This document shows positions 44,801 to 56,800 of a stretch of 64,000 nucleotides of DNA, piece after piece. Where the stretch lies: contig OW203723.1 of NCBI GenBank assembly GCA_934045075.1, forward strand, positions 4,046,577-4,110,576. The letters run 5' to 3'. This DNA is from Yponomeuta sedellus (Eukaryota > Arthropoda > Insecta > Lepidoptera > Yponomeutidae). Each line of letters starts with the position of its first letter. Position 1 is the first letter of the stretch. The notes under the pieces are model-generated. The model did no database searches. It was not told the DNA's origin and saw only the letters and a program-made list of their open reading frames with translations. A program made the translations under genes and the position numbers.

Positions 44801-47800
44801 AAATACTTAGATAACATCCAAGACCCGAGACAAGCCAGAAAAGTTCGTTTCCTAGTTTGACCCGGCCGGGGATCGAACCCGAGACCTTCGGTTGCACATT
44901 CAGCGCGCCACCGAGGCCGTCAAAGTTATAACACAAGCTATGATTTTTCATCCATTGGTGGCGCTAGTTAGCACCCCGAAGTAACTTTAGAACTGAACTT
45001 AGAAAACGAAGTAATTTGTACATGGCGGGATCCGAACCGACGTCTTCCCGATTGAGAAGTCACGGCTTTCTACCGCCACGCTACCACCGCTCTTCCTCTG
45101 AAGATTCTATTTTTTTTTTTACTAATACCATTGAATTTAAATGCAATGCTAATGTCGTCAGGCTATAATCGTCAATACTAATACTTTCGCAAAACTCGTA
45201 TATAAACTTTGCAGAGCGGCGCGGCAACGGCCGACTGGGCGCTCATCGAGGACAAGTTTCGCGTGCAAAATACCTCTATGGTCTTCGGGCGGCTGCTGGG
45301 TTGCCCCATCGACTCCTCGTGGAAGCTGCTCAACTGTCTGAGGCAGGGCCGCAGTTTCTACGAGCTGGGGAACGCCGAGTTTCAGGTGAATATTCTAGAT
45401 GACAATTCGTGGCGAGCACGCATGGTGATTAACCTCACACTCTCTATGAGAGAATACCAGTCCAATGATGCCCTACCCTACTGTAAGTGTAAAAGAATGT
45501 AATGGTGCGTTTAAACGGCGCGCAAACACGCGAGCCGAGCCTGGCTCCGCTCGTGATTCAGCGCGCCACGTGCCGTTTAAACAACTACGCTCGGCGCGGC
45601 TCGGCAAAGTTCGCACGATCCATCGCTTGTCAGTTTTTTCGACACGGATCGAAGGTGCGCGCGCCATCTTCGGTTCGGCTTGTGTTAATACAACATTCAT
45701 CTAAACAGATGATACGGAGCGCGCGACGAAGAGCGCGGTTTCAACAGCGCGATACAGCCGCATATCTACGGACGGCTCGGCTCGCTTAGGATCGTGCTAC
45801 CCCGCCTCGTTTAAACGAGCAAGCTTGCGTTCGTATTTAGCCGAGCCGCATCTCCACGGGCGGCTCGGCTCGCGTAGGACCGTGCTACCCCGCGACGTTT
45901 AAACGCACCTTAAGTGCTTACAATTTTTTTTTAGGATTTTTCTACCGTTTAGTCGGCGTGATTGATATGTATGTCAAAGCCAAATTTCAGCTTTCTAATA
46001 CAAATCGAATCGAAGCGCTCGTGGCCTAGTCGAACCGAGTGATTGTAATCAATCACTTGAGTTAAGCAACAACAGCCGCGGTCAGGTGCTGGATGGGTGA
46101 CCATCCCGTGACTACCGCTAGTGGCATTTTTCTGAGCGCTTCCGTGCTTCACAAGGCACGTTAAGCCGTTGGTGCCGGCTGGCAGTCGTTAAGCCATGTC
46201 AGGGGCCTTATGGGAGGCTTGATAACTTCTGACAGTATGGCCCGCCACTGTCTTATGATCCTCCACTAACCCGGACTTGGCCCCCGTGGTGGAGTATGGC
46301 CTAACCTTCCTGCGATGCAGGAAGAGACCCGTGCTCCAGCAGTGGGAACATACAAGGGTTGATATCAATACATATCGTCTCTGAGCTAGGCCGCGATGGA
46401 CTGTCTGTCTGACAGGCAGACGGACATGCTGAAACTCTAAGAGATCCTGGTCGACGACGGAACCCTAAAAATACCTTTTTTTCTGTAAACCCAGCCGCAA
46501 GTGGGCTTCATTCCGTGGGGTCCAGTCTTGGAGAACAACTTCACATACCCTGGAGACGAATGGTATGAAGGCTGGCGCGAGCGCGACTGGAGGTTCCTGG
46601 ATGCTAAACCCGAGGATCTGATCAAGCAGGGCCGCTTCAACCGCGGCCTCTCATACATGACTGGGGTCACTACGCAGGAGGCGGCCTACTATTTGTGTAA
46701 GTTAAATTATAATACTAAGACGTGGCGTCTTATACATGGGGCATTATGAATCATCAACTTGCTGAATTAACTAAAGTAGCCGGCAAACAGTGGATGAGAC
46801 TAGAGCGAGACCGTGCTGGCTGGTGTGAAAATGAAGAGGCCTATACCCAGCAGTAGGGTTTACCGGGCTGATGATGATTAAAGACCTATACAATTCTCAA
46901 TTCTAATATAAAGAACGCCTCCAAGTATATTAATCATAATACATTTATTTAAAGCATAAATAAATGTAGTCCTAAAAGGTTAGTTACAATGGTTCTTCTA
47001 GCTATGTTAGTAACTGTATGTACACCTATACATGTAGATATTTTCACGGCCTCAGTAGTCTCACAGATGTGGCAACACTGAGACAGCTAACACCGATTCA
47101 AAACCTAGAACTTTCCGCAGACAAAAACGACTCGCTCGCGCCCAACTTCGAGATATCGGAGAAGTTCTTCAACCAGAAGGTGGCTGAGCTGGTTCTGCGA
47201 TACAATTACACGCTCAACCCTCGCGGAGTGTACGAGGCTATCCGATATATGTATACTTACCACCCGGAGCCGCATAACGTCAGCGCTATACGGGACCAGT
47301 ATATTCACGTAAGTATACTCAATAATTCATTGCATTCCACAACTATGTATATCTTCTTTGGCCCTTTTGCTCCTCCGTGGAGTGTGTGACTGACACAAGA
47401 GCTTTCCATAAGTATATACAGATTATATTTAAAACTAAAAATATTGATCTTTGTGGACCATGTAAGGGACCCGTAAACATGACGCAACATGATCAATTTA
47501 TAGATTAGGGGAGGCTTTTATAAATGAAATCTACGTTATTTTAATTATATTTTTTTGTAGTATTATTATTTCCTCTGTTGTATCATCAAAAATTATAATA
47601 CTTAAATACTATTTTTATATCACGCATGCTCAATGCACTAGTTAATCTTTTCGTTATGTTAGTATCTTCGTTATTCGTGAGTATATTTTTGTTATACTGT
47701 CATAGATTACGCTCTTTATACACAAACACACACATTCACACATACCTCACACCAAATTTCTCGCTGCATTCATTTAATTGATTAATGTTTCCGTGATGGA

Positions 47801-50800
47801 AAATTTTGCCTACTACTTAAATAATGATTGGTCTGTGAATGTGCTGCATTTTTTATTTGGTTATTTTTCTAAACCGTTGCTCATTAAATAACTTATATTT
47901 AGGAAACATCAGAGGAGGAGCGGGGCTACCTGTAACAACCTGTAGTAACCTGTCCTCTACCTAGTACAGGACTCCAACGAAATTTTGTACTTTCATATTG
48001 TTAAATGAATAAAGAAATTGTTATTTTTATATTTTGTATATGTTAACATAAAGGTGACCACTGTAGTTGTCACCTTTGTCCACTTCAGCGTGAGAATCTC
48101 GATGGGCAATTTTAAAATTTTTACATGTTTGTGATGGATGTCGCTGTTTCGCAGTCGCTTGTCTCCTATTGTGGGACCAAAAGCAATGTATGTGCCTGTA
48201 AATGTTATGTTACTTAAACACACTTCTGTATGCTGTGGTACGAAACTCGTCTCTACTCACTCCCGCGTCTTCTTTCAGCTCCTCTCCGACTTCCTCTACC
48301 GCGCGCCGACCGACAAAATGGTGAAGCTGCTTCTAGAACAAAACGTCCCGGTCTTCATGTACGTGATGAATACCACAGTGGAGGCCTATCGCTGGCCGGA
48401 GTGGCGGCAGTACTCCCACGATACCGAGCATTACTTCCTCACTGGGGCGCCTTTCATGGACCAAGAGTTCTTCCCGCGCAAGCAGAGGATCGACCGACAG
48501 GCGTGGACGCCCAATGACAGGAATATGAGCCATTTCTTCATGAAGGCCTACTCGGACTTCGCTAGGTTCGGGTAAGTTGGAGTTTGTTGATTTATGTCCG
48601 GATTGATTTAGTTACTCTTTGAGCAAAAAATTAAGTAAGTCAATTCGGATAGAAGTGGGTGAACAAGCAAAATACAGGAAATACGAGTATAACAAAAAAA
48701 AACACAAATGCGAAGTGAAGAATTAAATCAGTTATATTGATAATGTATAGTGCCTATTTAGAAGCGCTCGTGGCCTAGTGCAACCAAGTCATCATCGACA
48801 TATTACGTCCCCACCGAGGGGCACGGGTCTTTTCCCTGAGGGAGATATAGGCCATACTCCACCACGGGGGCCAAGTCCGGATTGGTGGAGGATTGCAAGA
48901 CTAGTGGCTGGTCTTACTGTCAGAACTTTTCAAGCCGCTCTTAGGCCTCTCACTAGGCTTAACGACTGCCATCTATCGACGGCAGCCGGCACCAACGATA
49001 ACCTGCCTTGCGAAGCATGGAACCGCTCGATAAAAATGCCACTAGCGTTAGTCATAGACGGTTTACCCATTCATGCACTGAACACGCCCTGTGTTGCTTA
49101 ACCTTCGTGATCGTTTAATATCACTAAGACAGCCGGGGCTACGAGCGATTCAGCCAGGATTTCAGCCAGTTGTCATGTAATGGCAGTCGTTAAGCCATGT
49201 CCGAGGCCTCATGGGCGGCTTGATAACTTCTGACAGTAAGCCCCACCACTGTCTTACAATCCTCCACCAATCCGGATTTGGCTCCCGTGGTAGAGTATGG
49301 CCTAACCTTCCATCGAGGTAGAAACCCGTGCCTCAGCTATGGGGCAAAAGGGTTGAAATTGATATCGATCCAATTTTTTTAGTTAAAATGCCTTAACGGG
49401 CAGAGCCAGTATACATTTTCCAGTGGTTTTAGACTTTATTTCGAAGTGATAAGGTTAAATTGTTGGTGGAACTTTTATACCATTGCCTGATAATGGGTTA
49501 AATCGGTTTTAAAACTAATAAATGATATAAATAAATGTCACACTGTCTAAAGCTCATTGAATACTTATTCTCCTTGAACTTTTCTTTACCAGGAACCCGA
49601 CCCGCTCTCGAATCCTGGGCGTCCACTTCGAAGTGGCCCGAGCGGGCCAGCTGCGCTACCTGAACCTCAACACCACCTATAACAGCTCCATCCAGCTCAA
49701 CTACCGGCAGACCGAGCTGGCCTTCTGGACTGTCTACTTGCCCACAGTCATCGGCCGCTTCGTGCCCACTTACCCTCCTATCACTGAGGTAAGCTTCGTT
49801 TCGTTATCAACCCTTGCATGTCCCCCACTGCTGGGGCACGGGTCTCTTCCTGCATTGCAAGAAGGTTAGGCCATACTCCACCACGGGGGCCAAGTCCGGG
49901 TTGGTGGAGGATTGTAAGACAGTGGCGCTTGCAGCACAATTCCACCGAACTGCGATCCCCAACGCGCATGCCCAGCGAGGGGATAATGGGCATTACCCCC
50001 TATGATAGCACAACTTCGCGCTCTTTAGGGGAGAGCTATGTCCAGCGGACATAGCCCTCCCCTGGACAGTGGACTAGTATAGCCTTACGACGACGACGAA
50101 GTGATCACGTGGTGACTAAACCCGTAAACTCTCAGTGTGGGAAGGCTTACGCCCTAAGTGGGACGTATGTCTGCTGCATTATTAATTGTGGTCCTTAGTC
50201 CTTAACGCCTCTTTACTTTCCAGTATTGGTGGGAGCCGAAGCAGCCGCTGCAGATAGCCTTCTGGTCTGTTTCCAGCGCTTGCCTCGTGCTGCTGGTTCT
50301 GCTCGTGGTCTGCTGTATGCTCTGGCGGAACGCTAAAAGGTAGTTTTTCTGCTGGCTTCAGCCCCTATATTACGACGCCTTTTTTCATTGTACTATTTTT
50401 ATTTTTAAAGCACTAACCCGTGCTAAAGACAAATTTAAAAACCTATTTAGAGGCTAAAAATTTCACCCATGCCGGGACTCGAACCCGCAACCTCTGGCAC
50501 GGATAGCCAAAGGTTGCGGGTTCGAGTCCCGGCATGGGTGAAATTTTTAGCCTCTAAATAGGTTTTTAGACTTTTTTCATTTTTAAAGTTATTCATTTAA
50601 CATAAATTTTATAACCTAGTGTAAATTCAACCTGGGCAAGAAACCTCAATTAGGAAGGTTTATTAGGCTAAGTAGGTAAGCCTATTATAAACGTTAACAC
50701 GTGAAAATTACATTGCTTATACATTGTTACGCAGTTTTGTGGACAGTACATCAAAAGATGCGCTAATATATTCTTCTTCTTCTTCAGGCTATAATACATT

Positions 50801-53800
50801 ACGACCACCAAATCCTGAGCGATTCCAGTAGTCTAACTGTCAAATTCCATACGATTCGCCATCGAAAACGTCAGGATTCCGGCAAGATTTAGAGCATTTA
50901 ATTAGCAAAATATCAGAAGTATTTATTGTGTAACTATGATTTTCAATATCTGGTATTTAGCAGGCGCCTTCTTTTAAGTAAAAATACTTATGCCAGAAGA
51001 TCCCGCTCCTTTACATCCAATGCTTATGAAATAATACCTAAAGAAATTACCATAATTCCCGACTAATAAATAATCGCGAGTGCACCCTTTAATTTATAAC
51101 TATGTACGAGTATCGCGAATCGTTAAGAAATACTACCTAAATGAAATAATACCTATTATATCATTTATCAATGTAATTATATGAAATTATACATTAAGGC
51201 CCACTTGCGTCAACCTGGGTTAGCTCCTCTAACTGGAGTTATCGATCATTTCGCATACAAAATAATCGATTTAACCGGTTAACTCGAGTCTGACGCAAGG
51301 CCTTAGAGTAGTGATTCTTGATTTGTGGTCGACGGACCTCTGGTGGTACTTGAAACTTGAAAGCACCCAATGTCAACAACAGCAATGAAAAAATGTTAAA
51401 AAAATTACATAGAACAGTACAAAACAGAGCATACAATAAAACATTTTTGAAAAACCTATTTAGAGGCTAAATATTCCACCCATGCCTGGATTCGAACCCG
51501 CGACCTCTGGCTATCCGTGCCACCGCTCTTTCCAACTGAGCCATTGGGCGACTCACCGGCATCAGTGAAATTTCGAACCTCTTTACAATATTCTCTGTAT
51601 TACATACAATAAAACAAGTTTTAATAACATAGACGCGGTGTGTCTCTGTTGCTCTCAAAGAATCAGCTTTTGCTGAGGTATTAGGTGTCTGTTTGATCTG
51701 TGACCATCCTATAGCGCGGTAGAGTGTGTCAAAAATCTATAATAATAAAGATATTAACCCGACCAACCCGGACTTGGCCCACATGGTGGAGTATGGCCTA
51801 CCTTTCCTGCGACGCAGAAAGAGACCCGTGCCCCAGCAGTGAGGACATACCAAGGGTCGATATCATCATGATCTGAAACATATTTAAATAAAATTAGAAC
51901 TAACTGCGGCAAGCTGAAGACAGGGCGCTATGGCGCTCATTAGTGGAGGGCTATGTCCAGCAGTGGACTACATAATATAGCCTGAAGAAGAAGAAAACTA
52001 ACTCTCTTAAATACATAGTAAAATAATAACCGTGAAGGAAAACATCGTGAGGGAACCTGAGTGTCTGAGGTGTTCAAATACCTCAACGCTTGATATTGCT
52101 AATCCGTAGCACGCGTGCTAATTAAGCTCCTACTCTCTCTCAGAGAGAGTCTCTCAGAGAGAGGTCTCTGCCCTGCAGTGGGATGTATATAGGCTACATA
52201 GAAAAAGGACAGAGTGCTTAGTGCGAGTTTTTTAACTACTCGATCGCGTTAACGTAAACTCATATTTCCATGGCGTCGAGGAAGCGCCACCTAGCGACAA
52301 GTATGGAAATTAAAATTGCTGAGTGCGAGTTGCAATGGTTTACGTTGAGAAGTGAACACGTTTACCAGCCAAAACACGAATAAACGCGAGTGCGAGTTGT
52401 ACTGTGACAGCGTTTTGCCAGTTCGAACGGTTAACTTGCTCATACTCACTACTCGATTAACGCGGCAGTAAAGTTATTCGATTGGATCTGTCAAACTCGC
52501 ACTAAGCACTCAGAAATTACAGATACTTTGTAGACTTTTAGTCCGGATCTACTTACGGGTGTTGTTATATCAGAAGATTCCGATACGATCCGACTGATTA
52601 CAGATACTCCACATTATTTTAATGTAGGGTGTCTGTAATTTGTATCTCTACTTTCATACCTCAATGCTTGAGTCGTCATGCCACGGTGGGCATTTGTGAA
52701 TAATGGCTGCTATATTGTGGGACATATAACAGTGGTGTGTGTTATCATATCATAAATCAGCCTGCACGCCCCACAGTGGCGTGATGTACTGACGGAGGTT
52801 CATTTCATATTTAACTGTATTTAGTTACATATCAAACGGGTCTAATCGCCATTATTTGCTAGGTAAAAAGTAATGAGGGCTTTTCAATGACAGCTATGAG
52901 TAGATTGCATTAAAAAAACTAGATGGCGCTGCAAGGAGAACAAATGTCACCCATCACGTTAGATCGCGTTGTAGGTTGTACGCACAGATTATAATGTGTG
53001 ACCTACCTAAACGTCGCTTTGTAGTCTGTGATCTAAGCTAAACTATGTTTCGAAACTGTTGAAATTTGAAAGTTTTGAAGTATCTTTACTTTGTTCATTA
53101 CATACGTACGTGAATTGTGTCATAACTAATGGCCAGCCCGTGCATTGAGCATTTTCGTAAAAACATAGGCACTTACCGTTTTCATAAATGATGTAAATTT
53201 TGACATATTATATGACGTCAACACCATCTATCGGTAACTTGCGGTACTGTTTTTTGTTTTTAATGGCGCTTTGAAAAGCCCTCATTATCATATTTCTCGA
53301 CGTTTCGGCGTTACAGTTGCCGTGGTCTCGGGTAGACTGTAATAGTCCCGATTAGACCCGTTTAATATAATAACTATGTATGAGAAATCATTAAGACATA
53401 CCTAACTGTATTGCTTCCACGACAGGGCTATACCACCAAAATGGAAATTGCTACCGGAAATGTAGGTGAAACACTAACATAATTAACTAACAGCCTAATT
53501 TGTAAGAACACTGTTCCTTAAAACACTCCAAAACGCTTAATAAAGTATTCTGTGGTGGAGAATTTACAAGGAAAAGAAATAACCACAAATTAAATAAAAT
53601 GCCTCTATGGCCCAGTTTCCGAATTAAAAATTTAACTAACGTTCTGTCGTACTCTTTTCTGAGAAATTCGAAGAGACAGCACTGGAGTTAACAATTTACT
53701 TAGCGAAAATCTCAATTCTGAAACTGGCCCTTAAGTGTGTTTCAATGGAGTCGTGTTTTTATAAATAAGGCGTGTGTGCTTCTTTAAAATTGCTCGCTTT

Positions 53801-56800
53801 TTATACTTTTATTTCCGTTACGTATCCTTTTCTAAAGAGGGTCCTAAGGCTATTTCAGATGGCTCCTTTTGTCGTCCATTTCTGTGTTCATTCCCGGATC
53901 TTTCAATCAGAATGAAGTGAAACACTAAGAATAGGTGAAACGCTAACATAATTAACTAACGGCCTAATTTGTAAGAACAGTGTTCCTTACAACACTCCAA
54001 AAACGCTTACTAAAGATATCTATGGTGTAGAATTTACAAGGAAAAGACGTAACCACAGATTAAATAAAACTCCTCTAGGGGTGACTTAGTGGAGTCGTGT
54101 TTTTATAAATAAGGCATTAATGCTTCTTTAAAATTGCTCCTTTTTCTACATTTATATCCGTTACGTATCCCTTTCTAAGGAGGGTACTAAGAATATTTCA
54201 GATGGCTCCTTTTGTCGTCCATTTCTGTCTTCATTTCCGGATCTTTCAATCAGAATGAACCAGTTAGTTAATTAGTTAGACCTGAGATTTCCGCACTTAG
54301 CCTCATAGTTGGGTCATTGTACGCAGCAAGCACTGAGGTACGCTAACACCTCAGATACTAGGGTTTCCGTACGATGTTTTCCTTCACCGTCAGCGAGTAG
54401 TATTGCTACTATAATTTCACAAATGTACATAACGTAGAAAACAAAGTCATTGGTTGCCACATGCCGGGGTTCGAACGCACGACCTCCCGATTGAGAAGCC
54501 GGCGTCTACACCGCTTCGCTACCACCGCTCTTCAAGAATGAACCATCTGTGCACAGAATTTCAAATGCCGATGGAATGTATTAGTAGGCACCATCAGCCA
54601 CTTAGGGAAATTCGGGAAGTAGCCTTCTGAATTAAGAATTTTACTAAGTAAATACTCAAGTAACGTACTGTCCCGCTCTTTTCTGGGAAATTCAAAGGGA
54701 CAGCACTACAGTTCAGTATTTAATACTATTTATTTTTATTTTTAATGCACTAACCCGTGCTAAGGACAAATTTAAAAAACCTATTTAGAGGCTAAAAATT
54801 TCACCCATGCCGGGATTCGAACCCGCAACCTCTGGCACGGATAGCCAGAGGTTGCGGGTTCGAATCCCGGCATGGGTGAAATTTTTAGCCTCTAAATAGG
54901 TTTTTAAAGTTCAGAGTGCTTAGTGCGAGTTTTTTAACTACTCGATCGCGTTAACGTAAACTCATATTTCTATGGCATCAAGGAAGCGCCACCTAGCGAC
55001 AAGTATGGAAATTAAAATTGCTGAGTGGGAGTTGTAATGGTGTACGTTGAGAAGTGAACACGTTTCCCAGCCAAAACTAGAATAAACGCGAGTGCGAGTT
55101 GTACTGTGACAGCGTTTTGCCAGTTCGAACGGTTAACTTACTCATACCCACTACTCAATGCTCGATTAACGCGGTAGTAAAGTTATTCGATTGGATCTGT
55201 CAAACTCGCACTCGGCACTCTGTATTTACTTAGCGAAATTGTCAATTCAAAAACGACTCATAAGGTTTGTTTTTCCCTGATGCACCCAAACTGTATTCGC
55301 TCATAAAACAACAGTTTTTTGGAGGTCGACCAAAAATAAACAAAGCCCAGGGGGCGGGGCCAGCTAAGAACGTCACGTACAAATTGCAAGCGAAAAAGTT
55401 TCAAAACTGATGCACCCTGAAATCGCTGATGGTACATTCGGCATTTTACATTTTCCTAAAATGTGTTAACCTTCTGGTATAGCCTTTTCGACCTGTTTGA
55501 CATTCTGCATGTTTTTTTTTTCATTGTCTTGATAGTCTGCTTGCATGTCTAGGAGTACATTTCTATTGTGATTTTAACATCTCACTTGCACTTATGACGA
55601 GGAGCCCGAGGATGTCTCGTGTAGAGGCGAAACGCGTCGCGTATTTTTTCACACAAGTATTGGTGTCGGTGGTGGTGTGTTCGTGTCTTGCTTCTGCTTG
55701 AAAAAGTGGGAGAGAGGGCGGTGCATTAATACATAACCTCACGCCTGTATCCCAGAAGGGTAGGCAGAGACCAGGGACTGCCATTTGCCACGATCCTGAC
55801 AGATCACCTTCGCTTCATCAACGTTCATAAGTCGTTGCATGCACGTACGCCGGTTCGGGGTACTTTTTATCTTTCCCTTTGCTAATACATCCTCTATTTG
55901 GTCGATGTATGTCCGTCTGGGACGTCCCTTACCAGCCCTTCCACTCACATTCGCAATATATATTAATACAATGCATTTAATAATTAATAACCTCTTACCA
56001 CGTTGTAGGAGACAGGAGTTCAAAATTTGTTACCACCATGTTATGGATCTCCTGGCTTCCACTTCTCAAAGACTATACACACAAACTATGTACACAATGC
56101 ACTTAATTGCAAAATTAATAACCTCTTAGCATTAGCATGATGTAGGAGACAGGAGTCCCAAATTAGTTTCCCCCGTACTATGAATCTCCTACTATGGTCT
56201 TCGGAGTGTCTTCAGTGACAGACAGTCGAACAGAACTTCTCAAAAACTGGTGACATTGTTTTTAAAGTATAAAGTATTAAAGCGTGCAATAGACGAGACG
56301 GTCACCCATCCCGCACCTGACCACTTTTGTCGCTTAACTCGAGTGATTGATTCCAATCACTCGGTTCGACTAGGCCGCGGGCGCTTCGAGCGCGATTTCA
56401 TTTGAACTCACCTCCTGTACGAGACAGTACAGCATGAAAGTGCATGGCACATACTAAAAAGGTTAATTTTCTTTTTATTTTAAATATTTGTCTTTTGTTA
56501 TTCTGTCACTATGCATCTTCACCTAGAGCTGTTTCAGTCAATGTTTTACTTTTATTATTAATACAGTCCATTTATATTAATAAACTTATCTTTGATTGCG
56601 ACCCTAACACCTCGTTTATCCCTCAGAGAGACCGACCGATACTACAGTGGCGACATATTCATGGTACCTGACGTGGACGAGCGTGGCATCGACAACTCGA
56701 CCCGCTCCAGGGAGAACATCTACGAGTACCGCGACGTGCCCATCAAGGCTGCGCACGCGCAACAATCGCAGACCTCCCTCAGCCGCGCGGTGAGTCGTTC

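Larger units (their letters stand above)
54618..55255. mobile_element. MITE M3, host of nested M2 and T1 insertions (Gli intron 12)
   Basis: The left half ends GGGACAGCACTACAGTT near 54713; the right half resumes TATTTACTTAGCGAAATTGT at 55223. M2 copy b and a palindromic T1 lie between. The intact short M3 at 60265-60385 shows the undivided order. Confidence 0.75.

Noticed and set aside
45465..45789. Overlapping Arg/Ala-rich frames in intron 7
   Set aside because: Caused by the CpG-rich MITE; open in several frames on both strands at once.
47018..47120. Extending Gliotactin exon 9 upstream to 47018
   Set aside because: No acceptor in the right phase further upstream gives family-like residues. 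The CTTTCCGCAG site at 47120 matches phase 1 and restores the expected sequence.
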